This document shows positions 36,674 to 48,790 of a DNA stretch of 64,000 nucleotides, piece by piece. Below the pieces are notes generated by a model that was not told where the DNA came from, made no database searches, and saw only the letters and a program-made list of their open reading frames with translations. A program made the position numbers and the translations under genes. Positions within the stretch are counted from its first letter, which is position 1. The number at the start of each line of letters is the position of its first letter. Origin of the DNA: Bactrocera neohumeralis (lineage: Eukaryota > Arthropoda > Insecta > Diptera > Tephritidae); contig NC_065923.1 of assembly GCF_024586455.1 (NCBI RefSeq), positions 3,165,501 through 3,229,500 on the forward strand, written 5' to 3'.

Positions 36674-38469
36674 AAATACGAACCAAATTTCAAGTCAATC
36701 AGTAAAAAAACGAACAAATTATATTTTCAAAAAATTAAAAAACCTCGCCAAAATGTAGGCAACATTTTTTATAACGTTTGAGGTACCAAAAGGTTGTTAA
36801 ACAAAAAAATATACCCTACACAAAATTGATCTCGCCATTAAAGACGACTATGTCAGAAAGGTTTTTTCGCTTATCGACTTCGTGAAGACACTTTTCCAAT
36901 ACAAGTTGGAGGTTATAAATTTTTCAAAAAATATTTCAAAAATTCGAAATATCAAAAATCAATATAACTATTGCTATTATTATTTTTTTACTTAGTCAAC
37001 TTAATTTGAAAATTATTTTTCCTTCAAAACTTTTATTTCCCCATCTCTTGCTCAACACTGTTCCTATAAAGATAGTCATATGTAAATATGTATGTGTTAG
37101 TGTTTGACTTTTTGCACACATCTTTTTATTGCTTTGTTTACTTGACGCACTTCGACCATTTTTTTACTTCGCTCTGAACATTCACTTTGCTGTTGTACGG
37201 CTCATACAATTATGACTTGCTAATGTTATTGTTGTTGTTAGTGTTGTCGCTTTTCTCGTTGCGGGTAAAAACGCGTGTGCGTGCTGTCGATAGTGATCAG
37301 CTGGTAAAATGATTTATATCCTGGAGCAATTAAGTCGGCCCGATGTAACCAGAAATGAAATTATAAACATGAAAACAAATACTGGATAAAAACTAAAGGG
37401 TGTTATAAAAGCAAATTTCTAAGGAGTGTGAAACCGCTGAGTATAAAAAATTTGCTGAAAAAGTTATATTACCTTTTCTATATTCATAAAATGGCTCAAG
37501 GATTCAACCGCGTTCTACATTTTATTAAATTGGGACGAAAAAGCTAAAATTAAAATGGACATAATAACTATAAGAAATGCATAAACAATTCTTATATTCA
37601 AATCTAATTTTTTTTCATTCAATACTTTATCTAATGTTTCATCTTTCGGTTCCTCTTGCCTCACCCTGTATATGTTAATTTTCAATTGCACGTTGCTTTT
37701 TTATCGCTGTCATCGATACACCTAAATCATCCAATTAAGATGTTAAGAGCTGCCACAAGTACAAACCGTTAGATAAGCACGCACAGCATGGCACGGTCTG
37801 TCATAACGCAGCATAGCATAGCAAAACATAACATAAAAATTCCATACGCACATTCTACTTCATTATAATGCTGGTAAAAAAATGTGGACAGAAATAAACT
37901 AAAATGATAACACAATGTGATTCTTCTGCCTTTGGATCTGAGTTGCTTCTAAGCTTTATTAGAACATGATAGAAGTGGAGCTGAAATTAAAGCAAATTAA
38001 AAAAAAATACTGTTTTCTATGGCAGCAGACACTCGGGAGTTCTTCTTTAGAAAGCACGCCTGCCACTAAAACCAGCCTTAAACTTGAGCAACCTACTTTT
38101 TTAACTCCAGAAATCGCCAGACAATCAGCAAAAATGTTTGATGTCTCTGTGGTTGGTACGATACACGTACAAAAATCTTCAACGCAACCCACGCAGATTC
38201 AACATCTGTAATTTTCTTTTTGTTGAAGACCTTCAATTAACCCACGCAAGCAGACAAAAAGAGGATTCTACATATCAAACAAAAAAAAAAACATAAAAAG
38301 AAAACAAAATAATTGAGGCAAAGGGTTATTACAGCCAATACGAATTCTACACTTTGATTACAACTATACCATCTGATCATTGAATTCTACGGAATCGTTA
38401 AAAATGTTGTAGAAGCGTTTTGGATAGACTACTTTATCATCCATCCACTTCTGTTAGGAGCTATAACTT
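36674..38469. other. AT-rich intergenic DNA
   Basis: Nothing identifiable. Slightly less AT-rich around 37190-37300 and 37740-37830. Frames at 37959-38211 on both strands lack motifs. Confidence 0.35.
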
Positions 38470-38895
38470 CGAAAAACTTAAAAAAATAGTACTCGAAAAT
38501 AACATAACATTTGACGGATCGACTAAACCACTTTGGTTTTTGTTTTATTTTATGAAGGCGTGTCAATGGTAGAATCGTATCAAAAAACCTGTATCTTTTG
38601 CAAAAACGACGTTGAGTAGAAGTCGCAAAAAAGTTGCTTTACAACGTTGATGAAGACCTTACCTTCATTAAACGAATCATTACTGGTGATGAAACATGAA
38701 TTCATGAATACTAACTCGAAACTCTTCCACAACCTAGCGAATGACGCTCCCAGAATGTGTTTAAACCTAAAATCTAAGTCAAAGTCAATCAAGAATTCAA
38801 GTTATGCTCATCGGTTTTTCATAAATTCATTCTACACGAATAAAAGATCAATGCTTGTGCTGAAGCATCTACGTGAAGCAATTCATCGTAACTGA
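38470..38895 (+). pseudogene. Mariner transposase relic, LQKRRRIEV family
   Basis: Plus-strand blocks: IVLENNITFDGSTK (decayed IVLENRHIGIREIAK region near 38485), LQKRR*VEVAKKLLYNV (38597-38645), DEDLTFIKRIITGDET (38651-38698; the GD before ET is intact), IHEY, SQNVFKPKI near 38750-38770, FHKFILHE near 38815 and REAIHRN with stop at 38895. These cover the linker to just past the first catalytic Asp. Stops interrupt the tryptophan positions, and most of the catalytic core after FFD is gone. A different mariner family begins directly after it. Confidence 0.8.
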
Positions 38896-38939
38896 CGTCA
38901 TTTATACATACAAAAATACATACTCAAAACATTTTACCT

Positions 38940-39400
38940 TGGGAGCGCTATTCGTGCTGTTTACAGTAACTTACAATATCGATGGGATGGTGAATTCTAT
39001 TAAGGTCGTAGATCACTCCAAGGCGAATTTCATTATGATCGTCCATAATCAGTTGTTTTTCGCAACCATCCAACTAGAAATACGCAGAACAATAAATTCG
39101 GAGTGGTACCCAACCATTTTTCAGTTACTTTCAGAAAATCAGGAAAATCAACCGCCGATCCGACAATGCAAGCTCATGGCGACTGAAGCAGCTTCATTTT
39201 TCAGCGCCTAAAGCATCAATTTTATGAGACATCCCCCGTATAATCCAGATTTGGCACCGAATGACTTCTTTTTATTCTCATTCGTTAAAAATATACTAAA
39301 AGGTTGACGCTTTTAACCGTTAACTTCGAGCACGGTGATCGCAAAGTTCAGTTGAAAGAATAAAATTTATAGAAACACATCGAAAGCTGATCATCCAGTA
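38940..39400 (+). pseudogene. Mariner transposase relic, NSEWYTTI family, internally deleted
   Basis: Plus-strand reading: AVYSNLQYRWDGEFY*GRRS near 38960-39020 (the TVYRW..EFNRGRRS block of the N-terminal DNA-binding domain), then almost directly RRTINSEWYPTIFQLLSENQ (39082-39141), DNASSW in another frame (39162-39180), and HPPYNPDLAPNDFFLF (39223-39270) with VKNILKG. About 150 codons between the GRRS block and NSEWY are missing, yet both catalytic motifs at the C-terminal end (HDNAS and SPDLAPNDFF equivalents) are recognisable. The copy at 45285-45870 is shortened in nearly the same place. Confidence 0.8.
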
Positions 39401-39539
39401 GTAAGTATCTACCATTTCTTAAGCTTCAACATCCTCAGTACTAAATTACTTTAGCATGCGTACCTTTGCTATAAGCCAATAATCTAGGAACTGTATATAT
39501 AATATAATAATCGATAATCAATGCTAGAAGTATATATGT
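39401..39539. other. AT-rich spacer
   Basis: Nothing recognised. Confidence 0.35.
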
Positions 39540-40985
39540 ATTATATTTATTTACTAATTAAATGCGTAAGCCAAACTGAGTGTGTGTAAACAGCAAGCTC
39601 GTTGCCACCAGCTCAGCTGATTACTTAGTTAGTTGCTTAGTTTCTATAAACTCCTCTAAAGCGATCTCCTTTCCGCAAGCAGATAACTCACAAAATAGAT
39701 GAAGAACTTTCCACAGGCATATATAGTTAATATTTCTCATTCGCACAATCTCTTGAACTCTTGGGAAAATAGTCAACTTCATTTCAGTGCAAACGACTGA
39801 CAAATATTTCAAAAATCTTAATCAGCAACATGTGCAAGGCTAAAATCATAACACATGTCCCAACAACGTACGTGTACAAATGACATGTTTTTCAAACACA
39901 CACGCACACTCACACAGATAAAGACATGCTCATAAATGCAATTATAGCGTTCGAGAATGATTCATTCATAAATTTTACTCGGCCATTCACACGTACCAAG
40001 GCGCTCTAGCACGTTCCTGCACTCCAACTAGGCAAGCGAGCTCACTCTTTAACTGACACGCTGACTGACTGACTGACTACCTGGTGTGAAGCTTGTTTGT
40101 CTAGTCCACCACACCACTCATAACTCATTCATACGCCTGTCAGCACCTTACCTAGCAGAACACACCAACAATTCTCACTCAATGCCACGACGACGGAAAA
40201 CACCGGCTTTCAAGGAACTCCAACTTCATAATGAGCAATCAAATAACTCTCTGAATGCTGTGCAGAAGCTGGGTGAAAGAGGAAGTGCCGAAGCGCATAA
40301 TTGCGAACAGCATCGTCTTTCTAAGCGATTACTCGCTGGTCATCATCGCATTCTCCACATCGCTGGAAATGTTGTTGCACTGCTGTGCACCTCACGTGCG
40401 GCCATCTGCTTCTTGACGACGTCAAAACAAACACACACCCAAAGTCAGCTGCACTTGAAATCACAACCCCGTCCACAACTCATTGGCCACCTCCTTTCAT
40501 GTTCCAGCGCAAAAACAACAAACAAGCTCAGGCTTGTTGTAGCACAGAATTATCAGAGCGCGAGATTCTAACAAATTCTTCCGCTTTCACCCGTCTATCC
40601 AGTGCTCACTCACACGCCAGTCAGCTTGGCAGTCAGCCAGGCGAGCGGGCCGCGGGAAGGCAAGCAGTCCGTCAGTCCACTTTAAGTGCTGTCAGCAGTC
40701 AACTGTAATCGGTTGCGCTTTTTGCTCTTCGTACTCATCTCACAGATGGCTACACGCTGATGCGGTCTTTATTTATGAGTGTTAGAGATGTCGTGGCATG
40801 TGCAACACTGAGCTTGTTATAAATTTCCTTTTCTGGTTTAGTTTGGTTCGGCAAAAAATGGGTTTTCATTGAAATTATGAGCACGTACGAAACTTACACA
40901 AAATAGCAATTAATATAACGAGAGTTTTTTCCCACTCCAATGATTCAGCTCACTCACTTATTTGTACAAGCGTTTCGCGACCTGC
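39540..40985. other. Less AT-rich island; candidate regulatory DNA
   Basis: Contains CA-rich sequence at 39895-39920, a short (CTGA)n run at 40060-40078, and GC-richer DNA to 40760. The 161-codon frame 40086-40571 and the 107-codon frame 40385-40708 overlap in different phases and contain no known domain, so I do not call a gene. Confidence 0.35.
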
Positions 40986-41284
40986 AAAGGAATATGTGCC
41001 CCTTACAGCCGATTGAGATTAGTAGAGTAGGTAAAGTTAGGCTCCAACAGCGTTGGCCTGGACTCTAAGGGAATATACAAACATATAGCAATTTGGAAGA
41101 GTTTCTTATTAACATATTCATAAAAACTTTCTTTCTTTGGAAAGAAATTGTGGTTCAATAACACCACTGCGCACTCTCTTTTGCGGATCGTTAAGTTGAA
41201 TTAATTGAAACAAAGTTCCTTAATACTATTTTATTTAGCTCAAATAAAATTGGATCATGCCCAAAATACAATTGGGTCTATTGG
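40986..41284. other. AT-rich spacer
   Basis: Nothing recognised. Confidence 0.35.
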
Positions 41285-42060
41285 GACTTTATCTAAGAAA
41301 CTCATTTACAAAAGTATTAATCAAAGAATCATGGATTCCATGCCAAAAGAACTGCGCTGACTTGGCGGCCAAAAACGAAATTTGATGTGAACCGTATTCC
41401 GGTGAGAATGTTCTGCATGGAGCGGAACAAAGGGTAGTTAGAAGAGCAAAGTCTGAGTGTTTGAGTTTCGAGTGAGAAAAAATTTCGGGTACGTTGTTTT
41501 CCAAATAGTTTCTAATCGGTCTTGCAACTTAAAAGACAGCATTGTCATAATGCAAATTATTGTCTCTTGTATATTCACCAATTCCGGTCGTCTTTCGGTA
41601 ATCGCTCTCATCAATTTAGTGAGTTCGTGGTAACGCTTCCTTAATAGTTTAACCTGCTTTTAAGAGCCTATAATACTACACACTTTTTTGATCCCACCAA
41701 ATATACTTAGTCTCATGAATATTCGGCTTGTCATTGATTTGACTTGATGGCTAGATTTTACAACGTTTTTTTCACATTCGGGTTGTCGTAGCGAATCCAT
41801 TTTTTATAATCCAGTCACACCCCGTTAGAAAAATTACTTATTTTTGAAGCATTCAAGCTATATTTCAACATCGCTTGACTTCAATTCATATAGCACCTAA
41901 TATTCTGGCATTTTAATGTATCTGGCAGCCATTCTTTCACATTGAGCCACTGATTTGGTTAAGCCTAAGCTTTTGATCCAAGCAAAAGGACGTATGACTG
42001 CACTTTCATCAAAACATGTTTATAACCTGGTCCAATATGTCTTCGGAACCGTTCCAGAAA
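41285..42060 (-). pseudogene. Mariner-type transposase relic, FRSMQNILTGIRFTS family
   Basis: On the minus strand from about 41880 downward: KMDSLRQPECEKNVV (the KWIRYDNP..KK block), SRIFMRLSIFGGIKKVCSII (matches the HG..CIWWDQKGVIYYE region), QVKLLRKRYHELTKLMRAIT near 41660-41600, ERRPELVN, the HDNA block read as HYDNAV near 41555, YLENNVPEIFSH (41508-41473), SPDFAL-like, FRSMQNILTGIRFTS (41425-41381), then AQFFWHGIHD (41355-41326). The blocks are in order but spread over three frames with stops. The N-terminal DNA-binding half was not found. It abuts another mariner copy at 42141. Confidence 0.75.
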
Positions 42061-42142
42061 CTAAAACGCCAAATGAATGGACTGGTCCAATATTTTCATT
42101 CTCCTCATTTCCACTTGACATGTTTTAGGAGTTTTCGATGTA

Positions 42143-42160
42143 GCAGGTCAATTGAAAAGT
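42143..42160 (-). repeat. Terminal inverted repeat, transposase 3' side
   Basis: GCAGGTCAATTGAAAAGT, preceded by TA. It pairs with the complement of 42911-42928 except at about four positions, mainly the outermost bases. Confidence 0.8.
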
Positions 42161-42910
42161 CCCTGGCATATTATAGTAAAAAACATTTTTCTGACAAATT
42201 TCGTTTGTTTTATTCAACATTGTTCCCTTCAAGGAGGTACATACATATAACACACTGATTATAGCGAATCTCCAAATTTTCGTTACCATGAATGATCTGA
42301 CATTCGCTTCAAAATAGTTTCGACAATCACATCTTAATTCGACGAAAGATTTTTTCCCAGCGATCAATCCTTGGATATCTGAAATAAGGAATTAGCCGCT
42401 GGGAACCAGATCTGGAGAATGCGGTGATTCGAAGCGCAATTCATGGATTTTTTCCAACGTTTTCAGCGGCTTGGGACATGGTATATTGTCTTGGTGACAC
42501 AGAACTTTTTTTATCTTAAAATACGGCCATTTTTCGGCGGTTTCGCTTTATAGTCATAAACAATTATTTTGTTTGCTTCTTTTGATATTTTCGTCGGTAA
42601 CAACCTTTTTTGAGCATCCACTGCGTTCGCCGTCTTCGGTGCTCATTTCACCACGTCTCTACTTAGCCTACCAGTACCATCCTCTTCATCAAGTCCAGTT
42701 TTTGCTTTAACTCTATTTCTTTCCTCTCGAAAAGCTATATTTTATCAACACACGAAACTCCTTTTGATCAATTATTTTCACAATAACAAAAATTCCTTCA
42801 CTCAAAGTGAAATAATTCACAAACAAGTAATCTAACAGCTGTAAGGTTTTTACACGCACTTTTTAAAGGTTAGAGCTAACTAAGCATCACACTAGATGTA
42901 ATTCTAATCC

Positions 42911-42928
42911 ACTTTTCGATTGACCACT
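42911..42928 (-). repeat. Terminal inverted repeat, transposase 5' side
   Basis: ACTTTTCGATTGACCACT followed by TA at 42929-42930. It is the partner of 42143-42160. Confidence 0.8.
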
Positions 42929-42930
42929 TA

Positions 42931-43299
42931 CAATTTTTCAGTGATAGCAACGCTCAAAATTTTTACGGATTAAGCATTAAAACCCTGAAGCTTCGTAATT
43001 TCAACGCGACTAAGAATTTACTTTGAGAGATCAGATCTGCCTCCTAATTTTGTGAAATTGTAAACAAAAGTTCAGCAAATCATAAAAGTCTACGACATTT
43101 TTCTTAAAAAAAAAATACTTAAACAGACTTTGTGACTTCGTTTACCTAAAGAAATTAATTTACATAACAAAAGTATTTCAAAATTCCATTTTCCAGTTAT
43201 GATGTAACATTGACTTCAAATTTTCTTTCCCTTAAAGTCTTCATTACTTTGTTTATGGTCTAAACATGTAATTCTGCTTATCTACAAATTGATCACTAT
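42931..43299. other. AT-rich spacer
   Basis: Nothing recognised. Confidence 0.4.
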
Positions 43300-44880
43300 A
43301 TTTTCACCAATCTCCATGTTGCCGTAGAAATGTGCAACCGTTAGGCAATTCCGCACCACAACAACATCTTGATTAAATTATTTCGTCTTGCCTTTCACAC
43401 AACCACCCACCGAAGAAACATGTTGATTTGGCACATATAATCATAATCCGCCGAAATGGTGTTGAACAATAACAAATGCAATTGTTTCAATTCCCAAAGC
43501 GCGCACCAGTGACCACAGAAGTGCCATGCAGCAGCGAAAACAACAGCAACACAAGCGGTCAGGCGCTGTTGCTGGCAGGCAAAATGCAATCGCAATGGTT
43601 CCTTATGCGACCACAACAATTGATAAAGCCACCGAAGGCGGTTAAATAGAAGCGGCAATGGCAACAACAACAACCACAACAATTGCAGCAGTTGCAGTAA
43701 TGTGGCAAGCGGCCGAAATGGACACGGAGAGTTTGTTTCCCTTTCTCAGGTGTAAAAATTGAAATGTTGCGCTCAACGTTTATAACAATCGAGCAGTTGC
43801 AACAATGTGCTTTGTCAGCGTTTTGCTGGTTTTGGTCAAAAAATATTCTGAAATACAATAATCCACACCAATGCCGAGTGTAAACGACCGCCGCCGCCAC
43901 CAGGAGCCTCGGTCAGTTCATGCAGATTGTCTCACAAAACACCGGCGCGGCGCAGCTCAGGTGCTTCTAGCAGTGCAATAGCAACAACAAACGAAATATG
44001 GCAGGCACTTGCAACACAATCGCCAACGCCTGACGGCGGCGGTGGCGGTGGCGGTGGTCCGCCACTATCAGCGTAAATCAATGCAAGCGCAAGTGCGGCG
44101 CGCTCGCCACAGCACCGAAAGCGCGCAGTTTCGTTACTATTCCTAAACACGCTCACCAAAATATATGTGTATGTATGTGTATGTGAGGATTTATTTCACT
44201 TATTTGCTTTGTAGATTTTGTTATTTGCAACAACTTTCACAAGTCGCCACGGAAATGTTGTTGTACATTGTAAGTCTTTGACGGCGGATAAGAAAATGTG
44301 TCTTTGCTGTCGCCACAAAATAGCGGGCACTACACAGCAACAACAACAAAATGAAGTAGGCGATCGCGCGGTAGCAACGAAGGCAGCAGAAAATCACCGA
44401 GATCTTTTTATTTTTGTGTAACGGTATATATAATGTTGGAAAAGTGGCAAGGAAATGTAAATCTCTGCAGGCGTGTTGCACAATCGGCTGCAATTGATGC
44501 CACCGAAATAAAATTGAAAACATTTCTTGTGCAACACAAGGCATTGGTGGTCTTTGCACCACACATACACACACACATGCTCAAACATATGCACATCTCC
44601 AGCGCTGCACTTACTTGCAACTTGAAACAATGGTCAATAGTAGCTCCCAGCTGTTTTGGGCCCAATTGTTTTATTTGCGTATCTCCGTTGGTTATTTTGG
44701 TGAATAGCCTTTTATTGTTTTTCGATGCACAAATATATTCATGTGTGGCTATGTGTGTGTGAACGCAAATAGGAATATTGCTGACTACTATGAGAGTGAT
44801 AATAATCAGCGAAACTAAAGTGCTCCCAGCGATTTGCTTCAAGTTACCGAAACTCCTCAAAAATTGCTTTACTTCCAGTG
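43300..44880. other. CAA/TTG-rich island with a GGC/GGT run; candidate regulatory DNA
   Basis: CAACAACAACAACC at about 43660-43680, GCAACAACAACAAAA at 44337-44352, and GGCGGCGGTGGCGGTGGCGG at about 44034-44056 (a Pro run on the minus strand). CA runs occur at 44560-44578. Several antisense frames of up to 150 codons (44408-44860) are low-complexity, with no domains or TE blocks. Confidence 0.4.
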
Positions 44881-45284
44881 AAAAACAAAAACAAATTTAA
44901 TTATTTGCAATTTTTAATAATTTCTAAGTTTTAAATGTTTAATGTGTGTAGTTATAATAAATCTAAATCTAATACAAAGAATTGTTATTTGAATTTGTAT
45001 AATGTGTGATCAATTAAAAAAATTAAAATTACTTTTTCCTTTCCTTTCTTTACCTTTCCAACATTTACCAATAACATTCGCCCTTCCAACAACATGACGG
45101 AAATAAGTTTTCGAACTGAACATTTACTGTCCAATACCTCACCGTTACTTTGAAATTTATGAAAAGTTCACAGAAAAAAGTGTCAACCCTAGTGTTGAAA
45201 TCTTTCAACTCACAACTTTATCATAAAGTTTGAAATTTATCATATCCTACATACTCAGAACTTTTTGACATACGAGCTCTATTT
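44881..45284. other. AT-rich spacer
   Basis: Nothing recognised. Confidence 0.4.
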
Positions 45285-45870
45285 TTGTTTTTTTTACAGT
45301 ACCTAAAAATATTCACATCGGTCAAAAATCGCAAACAGCAACAGTGTATCGACGAACATAATTCAACTTTTGGCGAGGAAGCTCCATCAAATACCGGTGT
45401 TTATCGATGGTGTGGTGAATCCAATCGAGGTCGTAGACAATCTAAGCCGAATTTCGTGAAGGTCGTCTAAAATTAGTTGTTGGAACAGTAAATTCTAAGT
45501 AGTAAACAACCATTTGTTTGCCAATTCTCTCTCAAGAAAACAGGAAAACCAACCGCCAAAAAGGGATCACTTTTCCCAAAAATGCTAGCTCTCACACACC
45601 GACTAGAGAAATTTCATTTTTGAGCACTGAAAACATCGATTTGATGAGTCATCCTAGGTATAGTCCTGACAGGGTGCCGAATGACTTTTTTTATTCCCAG
45701 GCGTAAAAATAAAGTAAAAGTTCAACGGACACATGAAGATGCGTTTGATGCATACAGAACACATGTTATGGAGATACCTCAATCACAGTGGGAAAAGAGC
45801 TTCGAATATTGGTTCAAACTCATGCAAAAGTGTATAGATCTGACTGGAGAATGTTTTGAAAAACAATAAA
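45285..45870 (+). pseudogene. Mariner transposase relic, NSEWYTTI family, internally deleted
   Basis: Plus strand: the N-terminal DNA-binding block NRKQQQCIDEHNSTFGEEAP and SNTGVYRWCGESNRGRR (45333-45440), EFREGR-like, then after a deletion TVNSK**TTICLP (about 45487-45522), LSQENRKTNRQK (45527-45562), NASSHT, ENIDLMSHPRYSPDRVPNDF (45633-45692; third catalytic Asp present in PNDF), a one-base shift, and HEDAFDAYRTHVMEIPQSQW (45738-45797), YWFKLMQKCIDLTGECFEKQ and stop at 45869. This is the canonical end of the transposase. The deleted middle (first Asp region) matches the deletion in 38940-39400. Confidence 0.85.
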
Positions 45871-46284
45871 AAGATTTTCGATTATGAATATTTTTTTTTC
45901 TAGCCCCGAGATATAAAAAAGGCATCTTCGTATACAACTTTAAAATTTATCCTAGCATTTTTTTGACAAAACATTTCTGGGCAAGAAGCTAATTTATGTG
46001 CTTTAAACAATATACATTTTTCTAAATACTACAAATTTACGGTTTCGATATAGGAACCTGGAAAACTATTATTGAGGAAAGTTATTATAAATGAATTAAA
46101 ATACATACTACATATTGTATAGTTGAAAAAGTATTTTCATATTTTGTCCATAGATGTCGTTGCAGTCGTATATCCCCAGTACTCCCAATCACTTTGCGTC
46201 ATACCATATAGTGTTGGAAAGATGAGCTTTATTTAAACAAAAAAAATTTAATTTGGGGAAGTTGAAAAAAAGTTACAGCTGTCC
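45871..46284. other. AT-rich spacer
   Basis: Nothing recognised. Confidence 0.35.
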
Positions 46285-46800
46285 TAAAATGAATGAATAT
46301 AATGAAGAAATTCGCTATATTTTGAAATTTTTGTATAAAAAGGAAGAATGCCACGCAAGTTCCCAATGAAATTTTACTGAGTTTACGGAGACGATTCTAT
46401 ATCAGTTCGTGTAGCACAACAATGGCTCGCTCGCTTCCGTTCTGGAATATTTGAAACTTCAATTTACACTGATGTACTACAAAATTTTTGAAAATTTTTT
46501 ATTAGAAACAGTTATCACCAGTTGACTTATTCAAACTTTCTATGTAATCAAACTCACAAAAAGAAGCTTATAGCTTTTACATATGTATTCTAAACACAGC
46601 CTCATGTCGCATTACCCGAAAATTATAATTAAAATATCCGGGTAAATAATATTAAATTCGCCGAAGGAGCTGAAGACCATTCCAAAAAGTGCTTATGGAA
46701 AGTGTTTCGAGAACTGGAAAAATCGTTTTCATAAATATACGGCATCTGATGGGGTTATTTTGAAGCCGACAAAATTTATGAAAAAATAAATATTTCGCAT
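46285..46800 (+). pseudogene. Mariner transposase relic, VRVAQQWLARFRSG family, internally deleted
   Basis: Plus-strand N-terminus: NEEIRYILKFLYKK near 46300-46345, then in another frame VYGDDSISVRVAQQWLARF (46381-46437) and RSGIFETS, the helix-turn-helix region of a mariner transposase. After about 200 bp of AT-rich DNA the C-terminus appears as TIPKSAYGKCFENWKNRFHK (about 46678-46737) and SDGVILKPTKF. Everything between, including all three catalytic acidic residues, is gone. A C-terminal fragment of the same type is on the minus strand at the window edge (63870-64000). Confidence 0.75.
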
Positions 46801-47219
46801 TTTATTTACAATTGCCGGATATATTTTTGGATATTTCAATGTATATGTTACTACACGCGATGCAGTTGTAACTGGATACATGGAAAATATAGAATTGCGT
46901 ACTTATTTTAATGACCATAAAATATGAATTACATTTATTAACCAAGATAGCCAAACCAAAGGGGAGGTGGATATGAAATGATAGATTAATTGTATTTCAA
47001 AATAATTCGATTGTCACTTATTTTTAGCTCAGCCCTCCATTTAAATCAGAAATATGCGATTGTCTATAAATCGACACCTTTCAAGTCAGCGAAGCAACTA
47101 TGTTCATTGTCTTGTCACCTTTTGAATTCATACGAGAAATACCTTTTAGTATTTAATAAGTTGGCTGTCATTACGAAACAAAAGACTTCAGTAACGAACC
47201 TCATTTGCTCAATTAAATA
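46801..47219. other. AT-rich spacer
   Basis: Nothing recognised. Confidence 0.35.
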
Positions 47220-48790
47220 TCAACATGCATTTCCTTAACCACCAAATGTCGCATGCTTATCAGACGAATATTGACACTGCCACAACACACACACATTCAC
47301 ACGAACCTAAACATTACCACATAGTAGGAGCTTGCCACATGCCAAATGCTAGGCACTTGCATAAAAGGCAACCTAAAACTTGTCACATTAACACATGCAA
47401 CCAAATTACAACACTCACACGTTGTACAACAACAATTGTTACAAGCAATTTTTAGAATGGACGCCCGCAGCCAAGATCTCAGGCGAAGTTCGCGCACACA
47501 CACACATACATATGTATATTTATTTGTCTTTGTGTTTGTAACTGCATTTATGGTCGCTGGCGGCTGCGGCCGAGTCGAGGAGTTGAGCGGTATTTTTGGC
47601 CATTTTTGGTGGTGTCGCGCGAACAACAAGCCACAGCGCCTAATTGTGTTGCCATAACGCGCATAACAACAACATAATACAGCAATAAAAGGAGCAATAA
47701 ATTGATAGGCGAGCGTACAAGAAAAGCACCTCACCATCCACACCGCAGAAGTATGTAAGCACAAGCGCACACATACTGCCACAGGCACGCACACATGTTG
47801 CTAACGGGAAAATGAAAATGCCAACAATTGGAGAACGCGTAAAACGAAAAAGTTTGTGCAACAATTGGTGGCAAAAACGCTGCAAGCTGCAAGCTTTAAT
47901 GTGTGAAAAAAGCGAAGCAAAAAGAGTGATCGGTTTTCTATATGAACACGTATGTATATGTATGTGTGGCAGTGTTTGTTGTGGTGGTCAGCTGTTAATC
48001 GCGCAACATTGTACTTGCAACTTAAAGTAGGCTTAAATTTATCATTGCATTAACCGGTAATGAACCGCTAAACAGTGCGAATTAATGTTAAGTGACAATT
48101 ACCACCAATCCACGAACAAACGAACACACTCACACATACATAATATAGCAGTAAACAAGCAAAAAATATGCAATAACCAAGCGGGGTGACACTTTTTATG
48201 GCTTCACTTACAAGCGTTGGCTTTTTGCCTGCCCAAACAGCAAGCTGCCTGCACCAAAAAAAGAACGGTAAATAATCCTTATAGAAAAAATGTAGCGATT
48301 TGGTAAACTTCGAACAGTTTATTACACTGCCACACACACACACACATACACAGAAGCAATGCGCCTCACTCCGACACTCTAGAAATGGGTGTGTTTCGTC
48401 AAGTCAATTACGGCTGGCGTTGGTTTTTTACATAATTTTCTTTATTCGTAAAAAACGGACTTCTATATTTGTATATTGCTGCATACATACATATATACAC
48501 ATAAGTAGCTGCACATGCCACTCGCTGACTGATGGACTCACATCTTAGTGGAGTTGTACGGCAAAGCAAGTGGCAAGTAGCTGCGCCGCCAATTGCTGCT
48601 GCTCCTTTTTGTGAGTCGCACTTGTTGTTGTTGTGCTGTTGCCGACACTTGTTGCGGTTTTTGGTAGCCGATAAATTATCAATTTCCATTTGTGTTTTAA
48701 TCAAATTGAAATCGTGCAGATTCTATTTTTTTGCATACCGTTAGAGTTGACTATTTAGTGAAAGGCCACAACAACAGCTGTTGAAGACCT
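47220..48790. other. CA- and CAA-rich island; candidate regulatory DNA
   Basis: CA runs at 47284-47294, 47496-47508 and 48332-48347, CAACAACA at 47425-47436 and 47666-47676, TTGTTGTTGTTG at about 48622-48634. The 165-codon antisense frame 47297-47794 is Cys/Val-rich with no domain. No TE homology was visible. Confidence 0.4.

Larger units (their letters stand above)
42141..42930 (-). mobile_element. Internally deleted mariner-type element with TA duplication and inverted repeats
   Basis: Complete ends are visible. TA at 42141-42142 is followed by GCAGGTCAATTGAAAAGT, and ACTTTTCGATTGACCACT at 42911-42928 is followed by TA; the two ends are inverted repeats with few mismatches. On the minus strand the 5' UTR and first codons are at the high-coordinate end (TTGTGAATTATTTCAC, then AAAATAATTGATCAAAAGGA, then EFRVLIKY-like). 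A large deletion follows, then the C-terminal part KKVLCHQDNIPCPKPLKTLE (HQDN at 42485-42496), SPHSPDLVPS (SPDL at 42407-42418) and AGKKSFVELR. At 790 bp it is well short of a usual 1.3 kb element. The last catalytic Asp (usually PSD) reads PSG followed by a stop. Confidence 0.85.

Noticed and set aside
40086..40571. 161-codon open frame
   Set aside because: Low-complexity sequence in a CAA/CA-rich island. A second frame overlaps it in a different phase. No motif.
44408..44860. 150-codon antisense frame with Ile/Val-rich start
   Set aside because: Overlaps several other frames on both strands in repeat-biased DNA. The hydrophobic start is not followed by any recognisable domain.
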